A stretch of 64,000 nucleotides of DNA, taken from Olsenella sp. KH3B4. Its GTDB lineage: Bacteria > Actinomycetota > Coriobacteriia > Coriobacteriales > Atopobiaceae. Every line of letters begins with the position of its first letter. Positions within the stretch are counted from its first letter, which is position 1. The stretch spans positions 186,001 to 250,000 of the forward strand of contig FOHD01000003.1 of the NCBI GenBank assembly GCA_900111695.1, read 5' to 3'. Shown here in pieces: positions 50,603 through 60,602 of the stretch. Made by a program: the position numbers and the translations under genes. The notes under the pieces are model-generated. The model saw only the letters and a list, made by a program, of their open reading frames with translations. It was not told the origin of the DNA and ran no database searches.

Positions 50603-50783
50603 GTCGAAGCGCCGCCCCCGTCTCCTGCGCGCCGCCCCGTCGCCAGCTGCGCGCCAGCCCTGTCTCTAGTTTTTCGCTGAATGCACGGCGTCCGCGTGAC
50701 CCGTTCCGCGCGGCCCCTTCATCATTGACACGTTAACAGGCGCGCGCACCCGCCGTCGGCGGCTGGCGCAAGAAGGGGGAAAC

Positions 50784-51758
50784 GTGGATCTTCTCGAGCT
50801 TCTCAAGGCAGCGGTCTATGGCGTGGTCGAGGGCATCACCGAGTGGCTGCCCATCTCGTCGACGGGGCACATGCTCCTTCTCGAGCAGGTCATGCCGCTC
50901 AGCGTCTCGAAGGACTTCTGGGACATGTTCCTCGTGGTAATCCAGCTCGGCGCCATCATTGCCGTGCTTGTCGCCTTCTTCCACGAGCTCAACCCGTTCT
51001 CGGGCTCCAAGTCGGCCAAAGAGCGCCGCTTCACGTGGACGCTCTGGGGCAAGACCATCGTCGCGTGCATTCCCGCCGCCGTGATTGGCCTCCCGCTTGA
51101 CGATTGGATCGAGGACCACCTGGGCAGCCCCTTTGTGATTGCCGCGGCGCTTATCGTCTACGGCATTGCCTTTATCATTATCGAGACCCTCCGCGAGCGC
51201 CGTGCCCAGCGCCTCGCCGCCCCAGCAGCAGGCTCTACCGCAGCGGTCGGCACGTCTGGTTCCTATCGTCCGCGTCACTTCTCCGGCTCGGCCGCGCCGC
51301 AGCCGCAGCAGGAGCTCGCGGTCTCGCAGCTTGCAGATTCCGAGGCCTGCATCCAGGACATTGGTGACCTCGACTGGAAGACCGCCCTGGGCATCGGCCT
51401 CTTCCAGGTGCTCTCCATCGTCCCCGGCACCTCGCGCTCCGGCTCCACCATCATCGGCGGCCTCATCCTTGGCTGCTCGCGCACCGTGGTCGCGCAGTTC
51501 ACGTTCTACCTGGCCATTCCCGTGATGGTGGGTGCCTCTGGCCTGCGCCTGGTGAAGTACTTCCTCAAGGGCAACACCTTCTCCGGCCCCGAGGCGGCAA
51601 TCCTGCTTACGGGCTGCGCCGTGGCGTTTGTCGTCTCCCTGGCGGCCATCCGCTTCCTTATGGGCTTCGTGAAGAAGCACGACTTCAAGCCCTTCGGTTG
51701 GTACCGCATCGTGCTGGGCATCGCCGTCATTGCGTACTTTGCGCTGGTCGCGGCCTAG
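50784..51758 (+). CDS. uppP: undecaprenyl-diphosphatase (BacA/UppP)
   Basis: 324 residues from a GTG after [24 protein letters not shown] near residue 15-31 and [20 protein letters not shown] near residue 213-232 are the paired catalytic motifs (Glu/Arg/Ser); 8 or so membrane segments. A Ser/Ala/Gln-rich cytosolic loop of about 60 residues (~140-190) is longer than in most homologues. Recycles the lipid carrier for cell-wall glycan synthesis. Confidence 0.93.
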   Translation: MDLLELLKAAVYGVVEGITEWLPISSTGHMLLLEQVMPLSVSKDFWDMFLVVIQLGAIIAVLVAFFHELNPFSGSKSAKERRFTWTLWGKTIVACIPAAVIGLPLDDWIEDHLGSPFVIAAALIVYGIAFIIIETLRERRAQRLAAPAAGSTAAVGTSGSYRPRHFSGSAAPQPQQELAVSQLADSEACIQDIGDLDWKTALGIGLFQVLSIVPGTSRSGSTIIGGLILGCSRTVVAQFTFYLAIPVMVGASGLRLVKYFLKGNTFSGPEAAILLTGCAVAFVVSLAAIRFLMGFVKKHDFKPFGWYRIVLGIAVIAYFALVAA

Positions 51759-51801
51759 GGGCACGGCGAGAAGAACGGGCTGCCGAGAGGAGCGTCGCAT
51801 C

Positions 51802-52722
51802 ATGGTGCGCGAGCGCGAGGGCTACATTCCGTTTGCGGGATACCAGACCTACTACCGAGTGGCGGGGGAGTGCCAGCCTGGTAAGCTGCCCCTGCTCGTC
51901 CTGCACGGCGGACCCGGTGCCGCCCACTACTACCTGCAGTCTCTCGATGGCATTGCCGAGAAGTACGGTCGCGCCGTTGTCTACTACGACCAGATCTCCT
52001 GCGGCCGCTCCAAGACGCCGCCCCTGCCGGATCTGTGGGGATGCTCTCTCTTTCTCGACGAGCTTGCCTGCGTGCGGGCGTATCTTGCGACGACCTTTGG
52101 CTGGGATCGTCTGCACATCCTGGGCCAGAGCTGGGGCGGCATGCTGGCCATGATGTACGCCATCGGCGAGCCCTGGCATAGTCACGGACACGACGGCCTG
52201 GCCTCCATGGTGGTTGCCAGCTCGCCCGCGAGCATGGACCTGTGGCTTCACGAGGCCATCCGGCTTCGCCACTACCTGCCGCAAGAGATGGACGAGGCCC
52301 TGGCGCAGGCCGACGTCGACGGTGACTACAGTCGTCCCGAGGTCCGTGCGGCGACGGCCGAGTATTACCGACGCCACGTCTCCAAGGTGCCGGAGGACGA
52401 GAGGCCCGCGCATCTCCACAGTCCCGAGCCGGATCCGGTTGGAGACGAGTGCTACCACTTCATGCAGGGGATGAGCGAGTTTGTCGTCACGGGCGCTCTC
52501 TCGCACTGGAGCGTGGTGGACCAGCTGCCCAAGATTGACGTTCCTACGCTCGTGACCTCGGGTGCGGCTGACGAGTGCACACCGCTTGTGGCAAAGCAGG
52601 TGGCTGACGGCATTCCCGGTGCCCGTTGGGAGCTCTTCGCCGATGGCACGCACTGGGTGCACGGCGAGCAGCCTGATCGCTATAACGCGGCGGTCGAGCG
52701 CTTCCTCGAGGAGCACGAGTAG
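51802..52722 (+). CDS. proline iminopeptidase-like alpha/beta hydrolase
   Basis: 306 residues from the ATG at 51802 after GAGAGGAG; an in-frame start at 51730 overlaps uppP and is rejected. LLVLHGGPGAAHYYLQSL (oxyanion), LGQSWGGMLAM with the nucleophile Ser, Asp in VTSGAADECTP, His in GTHWVHGEQ. S33 family: removes N-terminal proline from peptides. 44 bp after uppP. Confidence 0.88.
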   Translation: MVREREGYIPFAGYQTYYRVAGECQPGKLPLLVLHGGPGAAHYYLQSLDGIAEKYGRAVVYYDQISCGRSKTPPLPDLWGCSLFLDELACVRAYLATTFGWDRLHILGQSWGGMLAMMYAIGEPWHSHGHDGLASMVVASSPASMDLWLHEAIRLRHYLPQEMDEALAQADVDGDYSRPEVRAATAEYYRRHVSKVPEDERPAHLHSPEPDPVGDECYHFMQGMSEFVVTGALSHWSVVDQLPKIDVPTLVTSGAADECTPLVAKQVADGIPGARWELFADGTHWVHGEQPDRYNAAVERFLEEHE

Positions 52723-52744
52723 GGCGGCTCCGCCGCCGTGCCGG

Positions 52745-53788
52745 CTACGACGCCATCTTCGTGAGCGCGTAGAACTTGCCCGTCGACGCGTTGGCGAGTG
52801 TGTCGGCATCCCAACTCCGGGAGGTCACGTCGCTTGAGGTGGGGTCGTGCACGGTGAAGGTGCCGTCGGAGCCCTTCTCGACCACAAGAATCCAGTGCTC
52901 GTAGGGGGTGAGGCTATCGGCCTTGACCTCCATCGCAACCACGGTTCCCGACGTGACCACCGCCGAGATGTTGTCGGCCGAGGTGTCGTACGTGTGATAG
53001 ACCACGCCAAGCGCGTTGGATTCGTTTGTGAAGAAGTCGCCGCTCAAGCTTGAGTCACCGGTGGCGAGCCCGTCCTTCTCGGCAAGCGTTGCAATGGTCG
53101 CGGGCGTGTTGTCGGTCGAACCGGTAAGGCCAATCGTTGCCATGGACATCACCGTGGGACCAGACCCCGTCACCGCAAGCGCGCTGCCTGCGTAGTCCAC
53201 CGCACCCCAGCGGGAGTCCCAGTCATAGAGCTGCGGGTAGCTGCCAACCGCCCCCTCCTCGCCGTAGGCCTGCGCCGTCTTGTCGGACTCCAGGTAGCCG
53301 GCGACAAGCGAGATGGCGTCGGGCTCGTTGAGCGCCAGCTCAACCAGGCGCTCGTCGGAGTACTGGTCGGCATTGCTCGCAATCTGGGCCATCTGATCGT
53401 CCTGGTCGAGTCGCGCAGTAAGCGCCTGCGAGAGGTCGTCCGAGATACCCGTGGCAACGCGGGGCTTCTCCTCCACCCGTTGCTCCTCCTGGGCGGCGTT
53501 GCCCGCCACGCAGCTCGAGATGGCAAAGACGAGAAGCACCACGGCGACAATGCCCAACACCAACGCGGCGACCATGCGCGTGTCAAGGCTGCCCGTGCGC
53601 CTCCCGCGTCCTGCGCTCGCAAAGCCAATGCTGCGGCTTCGCAGCTCATAGCCCTGGCGTCTGCCACGACTGCGCGAGCCCGTTCCAAGCGGCCTCTGCT
53701 GGCGCGGGCGAGAGGAACCGCCGCGACCCCCGCGCGAACCACCCGCGCGGCGCTGAGATCTCTGGGGCCTGCCGTCGGAGTACTCCAT
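52745..53788 (-). CDS. C39-like peptidase-fold protein lacking the catalytic Cys, membrane-anchored
   Basis: 347 residues from the ATG at 53788 with GGGAGG. Arg/Gly/Ser-rich cytosolic N-terminus (1-70), one membrane helix (~72-92), then an extracellular C39-like domain: QLYDWDSRWG, AVTGSGPTVMSMATIGLTG, VVYHTYDT, EHWILVVEKG (His298) and FTVHDP (Asp). In active C39/BtpA-like enzymes the motif is GCGPT; here TGSGPT has Ser209 in place of Cys, one base from TGT. It is therefore probably an inactive binding or scaffold protein, unless Ser acts as nucleophile. Confidence 0.72.
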   Translation of the reverse strand: MEYSDGRPQRSQRRAGGSRGGRGGSSRPRQQRPLGTGSRSRGRRQGYELRSRSIGFASAGRGRRTGSLDTRMVAALVLGIVAVVLLVFAISSCVAGNAAQEEQRVEEKPRVATGISDDLSQALTARLDQDDQMAQIASNADQYSDERLVELALNEPDAISLVAGYLESDKTAQAYGEEGAVGSYPQLYDWDSRWGAVDYAGSALAVTGSGPTVMSMATIGLTGSTDNTPATIATLAEKDGLATGDSSLSGDFFTNESNALGVVYHTYDTSADNISAVVTSGTVVAMEVKADSLTPYEHWILVVEKGSDGTFTVHDPTSSDVTSRSWDADTLANASTGKFYALTKMAS

Positions 53789-54163
53789 GAAGCCTCCCTG
53801 CGTGGTGCGCGCGCCGGGATGCGCGTGCGCGCCAAAAAGTCGATGCAACATTTCGAATGACGCGTGGGCCAGTCGCCTCGCGAATCTCTGCCCCGCACAT
53901 CACATATGCACTATAAGACAGTGTTGCGTTTTGCATGCGGGCGACTCCTCCGAGCGGCGCCAGTGCTATGAAACGCTGCCTCAAGCGGCGCCGCATTGTC
54001 CGCCAAGCAGATGAGACCCTAGCTGAGCTGTTGGTATGGTGCTTGCGTGACCCTGGGAACGAATATGGGTATTGTTCATTTTTGATACGTATAATCCGAT
54101 AGAAGTATTCACCCTTGTATGGGGTGGACCAACAGGCTCGGACCGTTAGTTGAGAGGCATCAC
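53789..54163. other. divergent spacer before argR
   Basis: No gene. GCGGCGCC and GGCGCCGC repeats occur at about 53952 and 53992. TATAAT at 54090-54095 is a good argR -10 candidate; no clear ARG-box dyad was resolved. Confidence 0.45.
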
Positions 54164-54598
54164 GTGGCTAAGCAGAGAAACGACAGGCAAGAAGCCATCA
54201 GGCAAATCATTCGCGACAAGTCCATTCGCACTCAGCGAGCGCTTGTGGAGGAGCTCCAGGCAGAGGGTTTCTCGTGCACGCAGGCAACGGTCTCGAGAGA
54301 CATCACCGAGATGGGTCTGCGCAAGCTTCCCGAGGGCATCTACGTGCTCTCCGAGGACCTGCACCTGCAGCGGATGCTCTCAGAGTTTGTGGTGGATGTG
54401 CTCCGCGCCGAGAACCTCGTGGTGATCAAGTGCCAGCCTGGCACGGCGTCGGGCGTTGCCGCGGCAATCGATGGGGCGGCGCTCTCGCACGCGCTGGGTT
54501 CGGTTGCTGGCAACGACACGGTGCTCGTGGTTGCCATCGACGGCCAGCACGCGGCCGACCTTCAGGCGCTCGTGAAGAAGCTCGGCAGCTCCAAGTAG
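54164..54598 (+). CDS. argR: arginine repressor ArgR
   Basis: 144 residues from a GTG at 54164 after GAGAGG (the longer frame from 54119 has no site). N-terminal winged helix RQEAIRQIIRDKSIRTQRALVEELQAEGFSCTQATVSRDITEMGLRK; C-terminal oligomerisation and arginine-binding QPGTASGVAAAIDGAALSHALGSVAGNDTVLVVA (in parts), with the GTA and GND motifs. Global regulator of arginine genes; no arg biosynthesis genes are in the window, though an ornithine-cyclodeaminase-like gene is at 5998. Confidence 0.93.
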   Translation: MAKQRNDRQEAIRQIIRDKSIRTQRALVEELQAEGFSCTQATVSRDITEMGLRKLPEGIYVLSEDLHLQRMLSEFVVDVLRAENLVVIKCQPGTASGVAAAIDGAALSHALGSVAGNDTVLVVAIDGQHAADLQALVKKLGSSK

Positions 54599-54716
54599 GC
54601 ATTGTGTCAATTGCTGCCGTGCCATACTAGCCGGCGTCGGGCAGACTGATTGCCGCCGCGCCGCGCCAAGGCGCCGCCAAGACGTGCGAGACGTTCAAAC
54701 CAACAGGCGAGAAAAG

Positions 54717-54747
54717 AGAGGGCCCCGGCACGCTGCCGGGGCCCTCT
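54717..54747. terminator. bidirectional terminator argR / pbp
   Basis: AGAGGGCCCCGGCA and TGCCGGGGCCCTCT with loop CGC, flanked by A- and T-rich bases on each side, between convergent genes. Confidence 0.85.
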
Positions 54748-54793
54748 TGCCATCGATGCAACGGGGTGCGCGCAAGCCGTTGCCTGTAAGCCG

Positions 54794-57058
54794 CTACTGG
54801 CCTTGTGTCCCTCCGGTGTTGGTGCCCGTGTTTGTCCCGGTGTTCTGACCCGTGTTGGTTCCGGTGTTTGAGTTCTCTCCCGTGTTTGTCCCGGTATTTG
54901 TTCCGGTGTTCTGGCCGTTGCCGCCGTTGCCACCGTTGCCATTCCCACCGTTGCCGCCCGTACCGGTACCGGAGTTGGTCTCGGTGTTGTTGGTGTTTGT
55001 CTCGGTCTTCTCGGTAGTGGTGCTGGTCGTGGACTCCGTCCTGGTGGAGTTGCTGGTGGAGTTGTCGGTGACGGTGTTCCACGACGAACCGGAGTTCGTG
55101 GACGCAGAGGTACCCACAAAGCTCCACGAGCTGTTGTCCTTGTAGGTGACGGTCTCGGTGGAGACGGGGAACTCCTCGCGGTCAACGCCCTTGAGCACGG
55201 TGTTCATGTAGTTAGTCCAGATGGGCTGCGCCGTAGTGGGGGTCGAGGCGAGGGCTCCCTTGTAATAGGCCGCCTGGTTGTTGTCGCGGTTGCCGCACCA
55301 TACCGTGGTGGTGAGCTGCGGGGTGAAGCCGCAGAACCAGAGGTTGTCGGCCTTGTCGGAGGTACCGGTCTTGCCGCCCACCGGCTGGTTCGCGGTGAAG
55401 TTGGCATGCACGTAGTTGGTGGTGTAGCCCGCCTTGACAACCCCCTCGAGGACCTTGCGCGCATCCTGGGCAACGCCCTCGTCGATGACCTGCTTGGGAT
55501 CGTCCTCGTGCTCATAGACCGTGTTGCCGTTGCGGTCCTCGATCTTGGTGATGGCGATCGCGTCGCGGTGGACGCCGTTGGTGGCAAAGACGCTGTACGC
55601 CTCGCACATCTCGAGCGGGGTGACGCCGGAGGAGCCAAGCACCAGCGAGGGGACGGACGAGAGGTCCGAGTCGATGCCCATGAGATGGGCGGTCTCGATG
55701 AGCTTGTCAACGCCAACGGCCATCACGACCTGCGCGTATGCGGTGTTGGAGGAGAGCTCTGTCGCGCGCGCGAGCGATACGTAGCCGTACTGCGCGTTCT
55801 CGTAGTTGTGGGGCGTCCAGGTGGATGTGATCTGCATGGGCGAGTTGCAGTTGAGGATGATGGAGGGGTTCATGCCGTCGATCATCGCCGCCATGAGCAT
55901 GAACGGCTTGAAGCTGGAGCCAGCCTGCCGCTGGCTGATGGCGAGGTTGATCGAGCTCTGGCCCTGGGTCTCGTCGTATCCGTAGTTGGTGCCGCCGACC
56001 ATCGCCACGATGTGGCCGTTGGTGTTGTCGACGGACACGAGCGCGGCGGAGAGCTGGTCGTTGCCGGACTTGGAGATGAGGTCGTTCACTGCCTCGTCGG
56101 CGGCCTGCTGCTTGTCGACCTCGAGTGTGGTGTAGACGCGCAGGCCGCCCTTGAGGATGGTGTCGTTGTCGAAGTCGTTCTGGAGGAGCTGCTTCACGTA
56201 GTCGGTGAAGTAGGGATACGAGCCAGAGACCTCGTCCTGCAGCGAGCCGGGGCTGAGCGTGAGCTCCTCGGCGGTGGCCTCGTTGTACTCGTCCTGCGTG
56301 ATGTCGCCCATCTCGAGCATGTTGCCCAGGACCTTGTTGCGCCGCTCGACGCAGGCGTCAGGGTTCACGAACGGGTCGTAGTAGGAGGGGGAGTTGGGGA
56401 TGCCCACGAGCGTCGCGGCCTCGGCCAGCGTAAGCTCGCTGGCGTGCTTGTTGAAGTACGTGACGCTTGCTGCCTCGATGCCGTAGGCGCCCTCGCCGTA
56501 GTAGATGGTGTTGAGGTACATGTTGAGGATCTGGTCCTTCGAGTACGTCTTCTCCATCTGGATGGCGATGTAGGCCTCGCGCACCTTGCGCTTGAGGGTC
56601 TGGTCGAACTGCTCTGACGAGAGGACCGTGTTCCTCACGAGCTGCTGGGTGATGGTGGAGGCGCCCTCGGAGCGGCCGCTGAGCTGGCTGGCGATAGCGC
56701 GCAGGATGCCCTGGGGGTCAACGCCGTTGTGCTGGTAGAAGCGCTCGTCCTCGACGTCGACGGTGCCCTTCTTCACGTAGTCCGAGATGTCGTCGAGCGT
56801 GACGGAGCGGCGGTTCTGGAGGTAGTACTCCGCAATCTCGGTGCCGTCGGCTGCGTAGACGATGGTGGGCTCTGCCACCAGGTAGGCATCTGCCGACTCG
56901 TAGTCGGGCAGGTCCTGGAGCCATGAGTCGACCACGGCGCCCAGGGAGACGGCGAGCGCCAATGCAAAGAGCGCTATGAAGCCAAACACGCCGGCGATGC
57001 CAAATCCGACGGCGTGCGTACTTGCGTGCTTGTGAGCCCTGCGGGTTCTGATGCCCAT
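54794..57058 (-). CDS. class A penicillin-binding protein 1A
   Basis: 754 residues from the ATG at 57058 with GAGGAGG. One N-terminal helix (~15-40), GT51 transglycosylase with catalytic Glu in VDVEDERFYQHNG near 102, TITQQLVRN; transpeptidase with SSFKPFM near 382, SSNTAYA, and KTGTSDKADNLWFCGF near 562. After the catalytic part comes an Asn/Thr/Gly/Ser-rich tail (~690-754) of GTNTG, NSG and NGGNGGNG repeats. Builds peptidoglycan; the tail is a likely disordered wall-facing extension. Confidence 0.93.
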   Translation of the reverse strand: MGIRTRRAHKHASTHAVGFGIAGVFGFIALFALALAVSLGAVVDSWLQDLPDYESADAYLVAEPTIVYAADGTEIAEYYLQNRRSVTLDDISDYVKKGTVDVEDERFYQHNGVDPQGILRAIASQLSGRSEGASTITQQLVRNTVLSSEQFDQTLKRKVREAYIAIQMEKTYSKDQILNMYLNTIYYGEGAYGIEAASVTYFNKHASELTLAEAATLVGIPNSPSYYDPFVNPDACVERRNKVLGNMLEMGDITQDEYNEATAEELTLSPGSLQDEVSGSYPYFTDYVKQLLQNDFDNDTILKGGLRVYTTLEVDKQQAADEAVNDLISKSGNDQLSAALVSVDNTNGHIVAMVGGTNYGYDETQGQSSINLAISQRQAGSSFKPFMLMAAMIDGMNPSIILNCNSPMQITSTWTPHNYENAQYGYVSLARATELSSNTAYAQVVMAVGVDKLIETAHLMGIDSDLSSVPSLVLGSSGVTPLEMCEAYSVFATNGVHRDAIAITKIEDRNGNTVYEHEDDPKQVIDEGVAQDARKVLEGVVKAGYTTNYVHANFTANQPVGGKTGTSDKADNLWFCGFTPQLTTTVWCGNRDNNQAAYYKGALASTPTTAQPIWTNYMNTVLKGVDREEFPVSTETVTYKDNSSWSFVGTSASTNSGSSWNTVTDNSTSNSTRTESTTSTTTEKTETNTNNTETNSGTGTGGNGGNGNGGNGGNGQNTGTNTGTNTGENSNTGTNTGQNTGTNTGTNTGGTQGQ

Positions 57059-57197
57059 GGAACCTCCTCGTGTGGACACAATCGCTCACATTATAGGGAA
57101 TGGGCCTTGTCGGCTTGTGTCCGTTCTGCGTGGACGCGGGACGAGAGGGACGCTAGCAGGCGCCGTGCTGCAGCGAGCGTGGCGCGGTCCTTGCGGC

Positions 57198-59270
57198 CTA
57201 GTCGACTACGTGGTACAGCCGAATGTCCCGGTCCTTGTAGACAAGCTGGAACCCCGGGGTGTTCTCGTCAATGGACTCGATGCCCGCCCAGTCTTCCGGG
57301 TTATAGGAATCGCTCGACTGTTGGGTTCTCCCCGTGACGTCCATCTGGAGCACCCACCGTATGCCCAGGCGCTCCGCCTCTGCGCGGACGTCCTCGTTGG
57401 TCGCTATCTGGTCGAGGCCGGTGCGCACGAGCTGCGCACCCTCTGTGTCCAGGTGGCCTCGCTCGTTTGCAATTCCATCGTTCGTCCTGTAGAGCACGTG
57501 GATGTCGTTGGCCCCGTAGAGATACAGGCTTTTGTCGTAGGTGGAGTTGGCCACGGTGTCATCCCCCACGATTTCCTTAATGTCTTGCAGGTCGCTGCGA
57601 ATCGCCTCGCTGTTGAGGGGGTTCCATCTGCCGTATGCGGCGTCTATTTCGTAGCGGGCATGATTGAGCGCACCGTAATAATGGACGGGGACAAGCGCCT
57701 CGACGGAGACGAGGGCGATGGCGGCAAGCGCCGGGAAGACGGCCATGGCCCTGCGGACTCCTGGGCGCCCGGGAGACTTCCCCAGTTGCGTCTTGACGAG
57801 GCAGCAGATTCCCGAGACGCCTTCTGCGGCAAACATGATGGCGGGGATGACGAGAAACGCGGCGATTCGGTTGGAGTCCGTGTACCAGAAGCCGGTGAGG
57901 AGCTGCCTTGCCAGCCCCTCCGCGGACCCCGCGACAATGCACATGACCTGAACCATCACGTACGAGGCCACCAGCCCAGGGTGGCGAAGCCTCACGAGGT
58001 CGGTAATTACCCCGATGCCCGCAAGGGCAAAGAGGAGCGGCTGACCCTCGTGCAGCTCGTAGAGGTAGCTGCTCGTGATGAGTAATGCCTGGTTGCGTAT
58101 GGCTTCTGGGACGCTTTCGTAGGTGCCCCAGTAGTTGCTAACGACACCTCGAAGGAACGGCGCGTTGAAGAGGGCAACCCAGGCTGCGATTGCCGCTGCT
58201 GACACTCCCGCCGCCATTGCGCAGGCGCGTGTGAAGGAGGCGCCGCGGCGGCGCTGTGCGCGAAAGACGTGTACCGCAACGGAAGGCGCGGTGAGCACGC
58301 CAAGTGAGAAGTCGGCGTTCGGGTGCACAAGAGCAAGGGCGACAACCGTGACGAGGAGGAAGGCTGCGTAGAACGCGTGGCTTCCCGTCTCGTCACGCAT
58401 GAGCCCAAACATCAGCGCTACGCCCAGGGGCAGCAGCGAAAAGGCAAAGAGGTTGGGGTAGAGCGGCCCAAAGACGACCAGCGCGTAGGGCATGGCGGGG
58501 AAGAGACAGCACGGCACCGCCCCGGCGAGCAGGGCCGTCGCATCGCCCCGGAAGACCTCGGAGATGCAGAACGCCATCGCGAGGGGAAACACGACGGAGC
58601 CCAACACAACAATGGAGGCGTTGATTGCCAAAGGGGCGGAGACCCCCGCCCCGAGGACGGCAAGCGCGCAAAGCCCGTGGTAGGTGGCAGGGTAGAAGCT
58701 GAGGATGGCGCCCGTCTCGCCAAAGGGGTTGGCGACGGCGTCCGCAGCGGTGAGGTAGGCGCTTGCGCGGAGCGAAGACATGCTCTGCGAATCGGCGAAC
58801 GCCCGGATGATGCTAAGGTGGGTGTCGTTGTCCCACTGCTGGATGAAGCCTCCTGCGGTGGTGTCTCGAGAGATAAAGACGTAGAGGCAGACGGCGGTTC
58901 CTGCGGCAACGTAGAGCAGGATGACTTGTGGGGTGAGCCCCTTGCCAACCTCTGACAGCTTGCTGCGTCGGCGTGCGAGAAGAAACGCCGCAAGCAGGCA
59001 GACTGCGGTCAGCGGCACGAACATGGTGAGTGGGTTTGCGGGAATTCCTGTGAGTGCGTATACGACTCCCGCAACTCCCAGCCATGCCGTCGAGACGATG
59101 GGGGAGAGCGCAAGGGAGGCGCATGCGGGGATTCCCGCGGCGACAAGCGCGATAGATCCGGGTGCGAAGAGCATGAGAACCATGACGAGAACGGCGATGA
59201 GCATGAAGCTTAACCTCACAGAGCGATAGCTGGTCGATGTTCGTACGCTACCACTGACTGTTGGCTCCAT
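57198..59270 (-). CDS. large multispan membrane protein, DUF6541-like
   Basis: 690 residues from an ATG at 59270 (weak site; an internal later start is possible). 10-13 hydrophobic segments, QQWDNDTHLSIIRAFAD and FYPATYHGLCAL near 165-240 followed by long extracellular loops, and a soluble C-terminal third (ADNDIHVLYRTN-type). The WDNDTHL motif resembles GT-C glycosyltransferase or polymerase proteins of actinobacterial glycan assembly (DUF6541). Substrate unknown. Confidence 0.65.
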   Translation of the reverse strand: MEPTVSGSVRTSTSYRSVRLSFMLIAVLVMVLMLFAPGSIALVAAGIPACASLALSPIVSTAWLGVAGVVYALTGIPANPLTMFVPLTAVCLLAAFLLARRRSKLSEVGKGLTPQVILLYVAAGTAVCLYVFISRDTTAGGFIQQWDNDTHLSIIRAFADSQSMSSLRASAYLTAADAVANPFGETGAILSFYPATYHGLCALAVLGAGVSAPLAINASIVVLGSVVFPLAMAFCISEVFRGDATALLAGAVPCCLFPAMPYALVVFGPLYPNLFAFSLLPLGVALMFGLMRDETGSHAFYAAFLLVTVVALALVHPNADFSLGVLTAPSVAVHVFRAQRRRGASFTRACAMAAGVSAAAIAAWVALFNAPFLRGVVSNYWGTYESVPEAIRNQALLITSSYLYELHEGQPLLFALAGIGVITDLVRLRHPGLVASYVMVQVMCIVAGSAEGLARQLLTGFWYTDSNRIAAFLVIPAIMFAAEGVSGICCLVKTQLGKSPGRPGVRRAMAVFPALAAIALVSVEALVPVHYYGALNHARYEIDAAYGRWNPLNSEAIRSDLQDIKEIVGDDTVANSTYDKSLYLYGANDIHVLYRTNDGIANERGHLDTEGAQLVRTGLDQIATNEDVRAEAERLGIRWVLQMDVTGRTQQSSDSYNPEDWAGIESIDENTPGFQLVYKDRDIRLYHVVD

Positions 59271-59381
59271 TGCCAAGCTTTGTCCATGGGGTTGCGTCCG
59301 TTCGGTGCTGGGTGCATCATCAGGGACTGCACTTTCAGTTATTCTGTGACAACTTGCTTTATTTCTGTTGAAGGGCCTACA

Positions 59382-60482
59382 TTGTCCGCATCCGCTTGTA
59401 CGCGCCTCTATTTCGAGGACGTTCTCAACGTTCTTTCGTGCTTTGCCGTTGTGGCGCTGCACTGCTCGCTCACCGTCTTTGGCCCAGGCCGCGGGCGCGA
59501 GTGGGAGCTCGCGCTCGTGCAGCAGGCGGTCTTCATCTTCGCCGTTCCCGTGTTCATGATGCTGAGCGGGGCAAACCTCATGGAGTACCGCAGCCGCTAC
59601 TCGACTCGCGAGTTCTTCCGCAAGCGAGTTCTCAGGGTGGGCGTGGCGCTTCTCGTGGGAAGCGTTGCCTGCTACCTCGCATATTGCCTCTTTCCGGACT
59701 CGTTCTGGGGTGCGCGCGACGTCGCGAAGGACTTCTCCCTGCGGGCGTTCGTCCATGGGTTTCTGGGCGACACCATCAACAACACCTATTGGTTCTTCTA
59801 TGCCATTCTCGGCGTCTATTGTGTGGCCCCACTGCTCTCGCTTGCCGCCGACAGGCCCCGCATGCTGCGCGGGCTTCTGGCGGGAGGGTTCCTCTTCGCG
59901 TTTGTGGTGCCAACGCTTACCTGGGCGCATGTCGTGAGGCCTGAGGACGCTAGCGCCGTTCAGGGCTGGCCCCTCCTTACGAGCACATCCGTCTTCTATT
60001 TCCTCCTAGGCTACTATCTTCGCAGGTACGTACCGGACACCAAGGCGGTTCGCGCGGTTGCGGCCATAGCGTTGGTTGCGTCGCCGGTGCTCATGCATGC
60101 CATCGGGCATGCCGTGAACGTTTCGAGGCCCGAGTACGACTCCTTTCCCGTGAACGCGTTCTTCCCGCTTGCAGCCACCTATGCCGCGGGCCTGTTCTGC
60201 GTTGTGCGTGCGCTTGAGCCGCGCCTTCAGGCGATGGGAAAGCGCGCGAGGGGCGCCCTCGTCACGCTCTCCTCGGCTTCCCTGTACGTGTATCTGTTCC
60301 ACATCCCCGTGATCAACTGGCTTGGGGCAAACGTCACGCCCGAGCAGGGCGCCCGCTTCTCAAGGCATCCGCTCTACGAGGCCGTCATAGTGTTTGTCCT
60401 TGTCGGCGTGCCGAGCGTTGCGTACGCGCTTGCCAAGCGTGCCGCGAAGCGCCGCTCGAAGGAAGCTGCCAGCGCGCGGTAA
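59382..60482 (+). CDS. membrane acyltransferase (acyltransferase 3/OafA-like)
   Basis: 366 residues from a TTG at 59382 after AAGGG; upstream codons to 59280 are not helped by a site. TM-rich; YFEDVLNVLSCFAVVALHCSLTVFG carries the His of acyltransferase 3, then FAVPVFMMLSGANLM and RKRVLRVGVALLVG, and SLYVYLFHIPVINWLG (in parts). It transfers acetyl or similar groups to envelope sugars. Divergent from the DUF6541-like gene. Confidence 0.85.
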   Translation: MSASACTRLYFEDVLNVLSCFAVVALHCSLTVFGPGRGREWELALVQQAVFIFAVPVFMMLSGANLMEYRSRYSTREFFRKRVLRVGVALLVGSVACYLAYCLFPDSFWGARDVAKDFSLRAFVHGFLGDTINNTYWFFYAILGVYCVAPLLSLAADRPRMLRGLLAGGFLFAFVVPTLTWAHVVRPEDASAVQGWPLLTSTSVFYFLLGYYLRRYVPDTKAVRAVAAIALVASPVLMHAIGHAVNVSRPEYDSFPVNAFFPLAATYAAGLFCVVRALEPRLQAMGKRARGALVTLSSASLYVYLFHIPVINWLGANVTPEQGARFSRHPLYEAVIVFVLVGVPSVAYALAKRAAKRRSKEAASAR

Positions 60483-60602
60483 GGTGCTTTGACGTACAGG
60501 CTCCTGCGGCAGGCGCGTGGCAGCAACCTGCGCTATCCTTGTGCGTGCGCGGTCGCAGGCGCGATCCGCGAAGACACGCGAACATACACGGAGGACAGAG
60601 CT

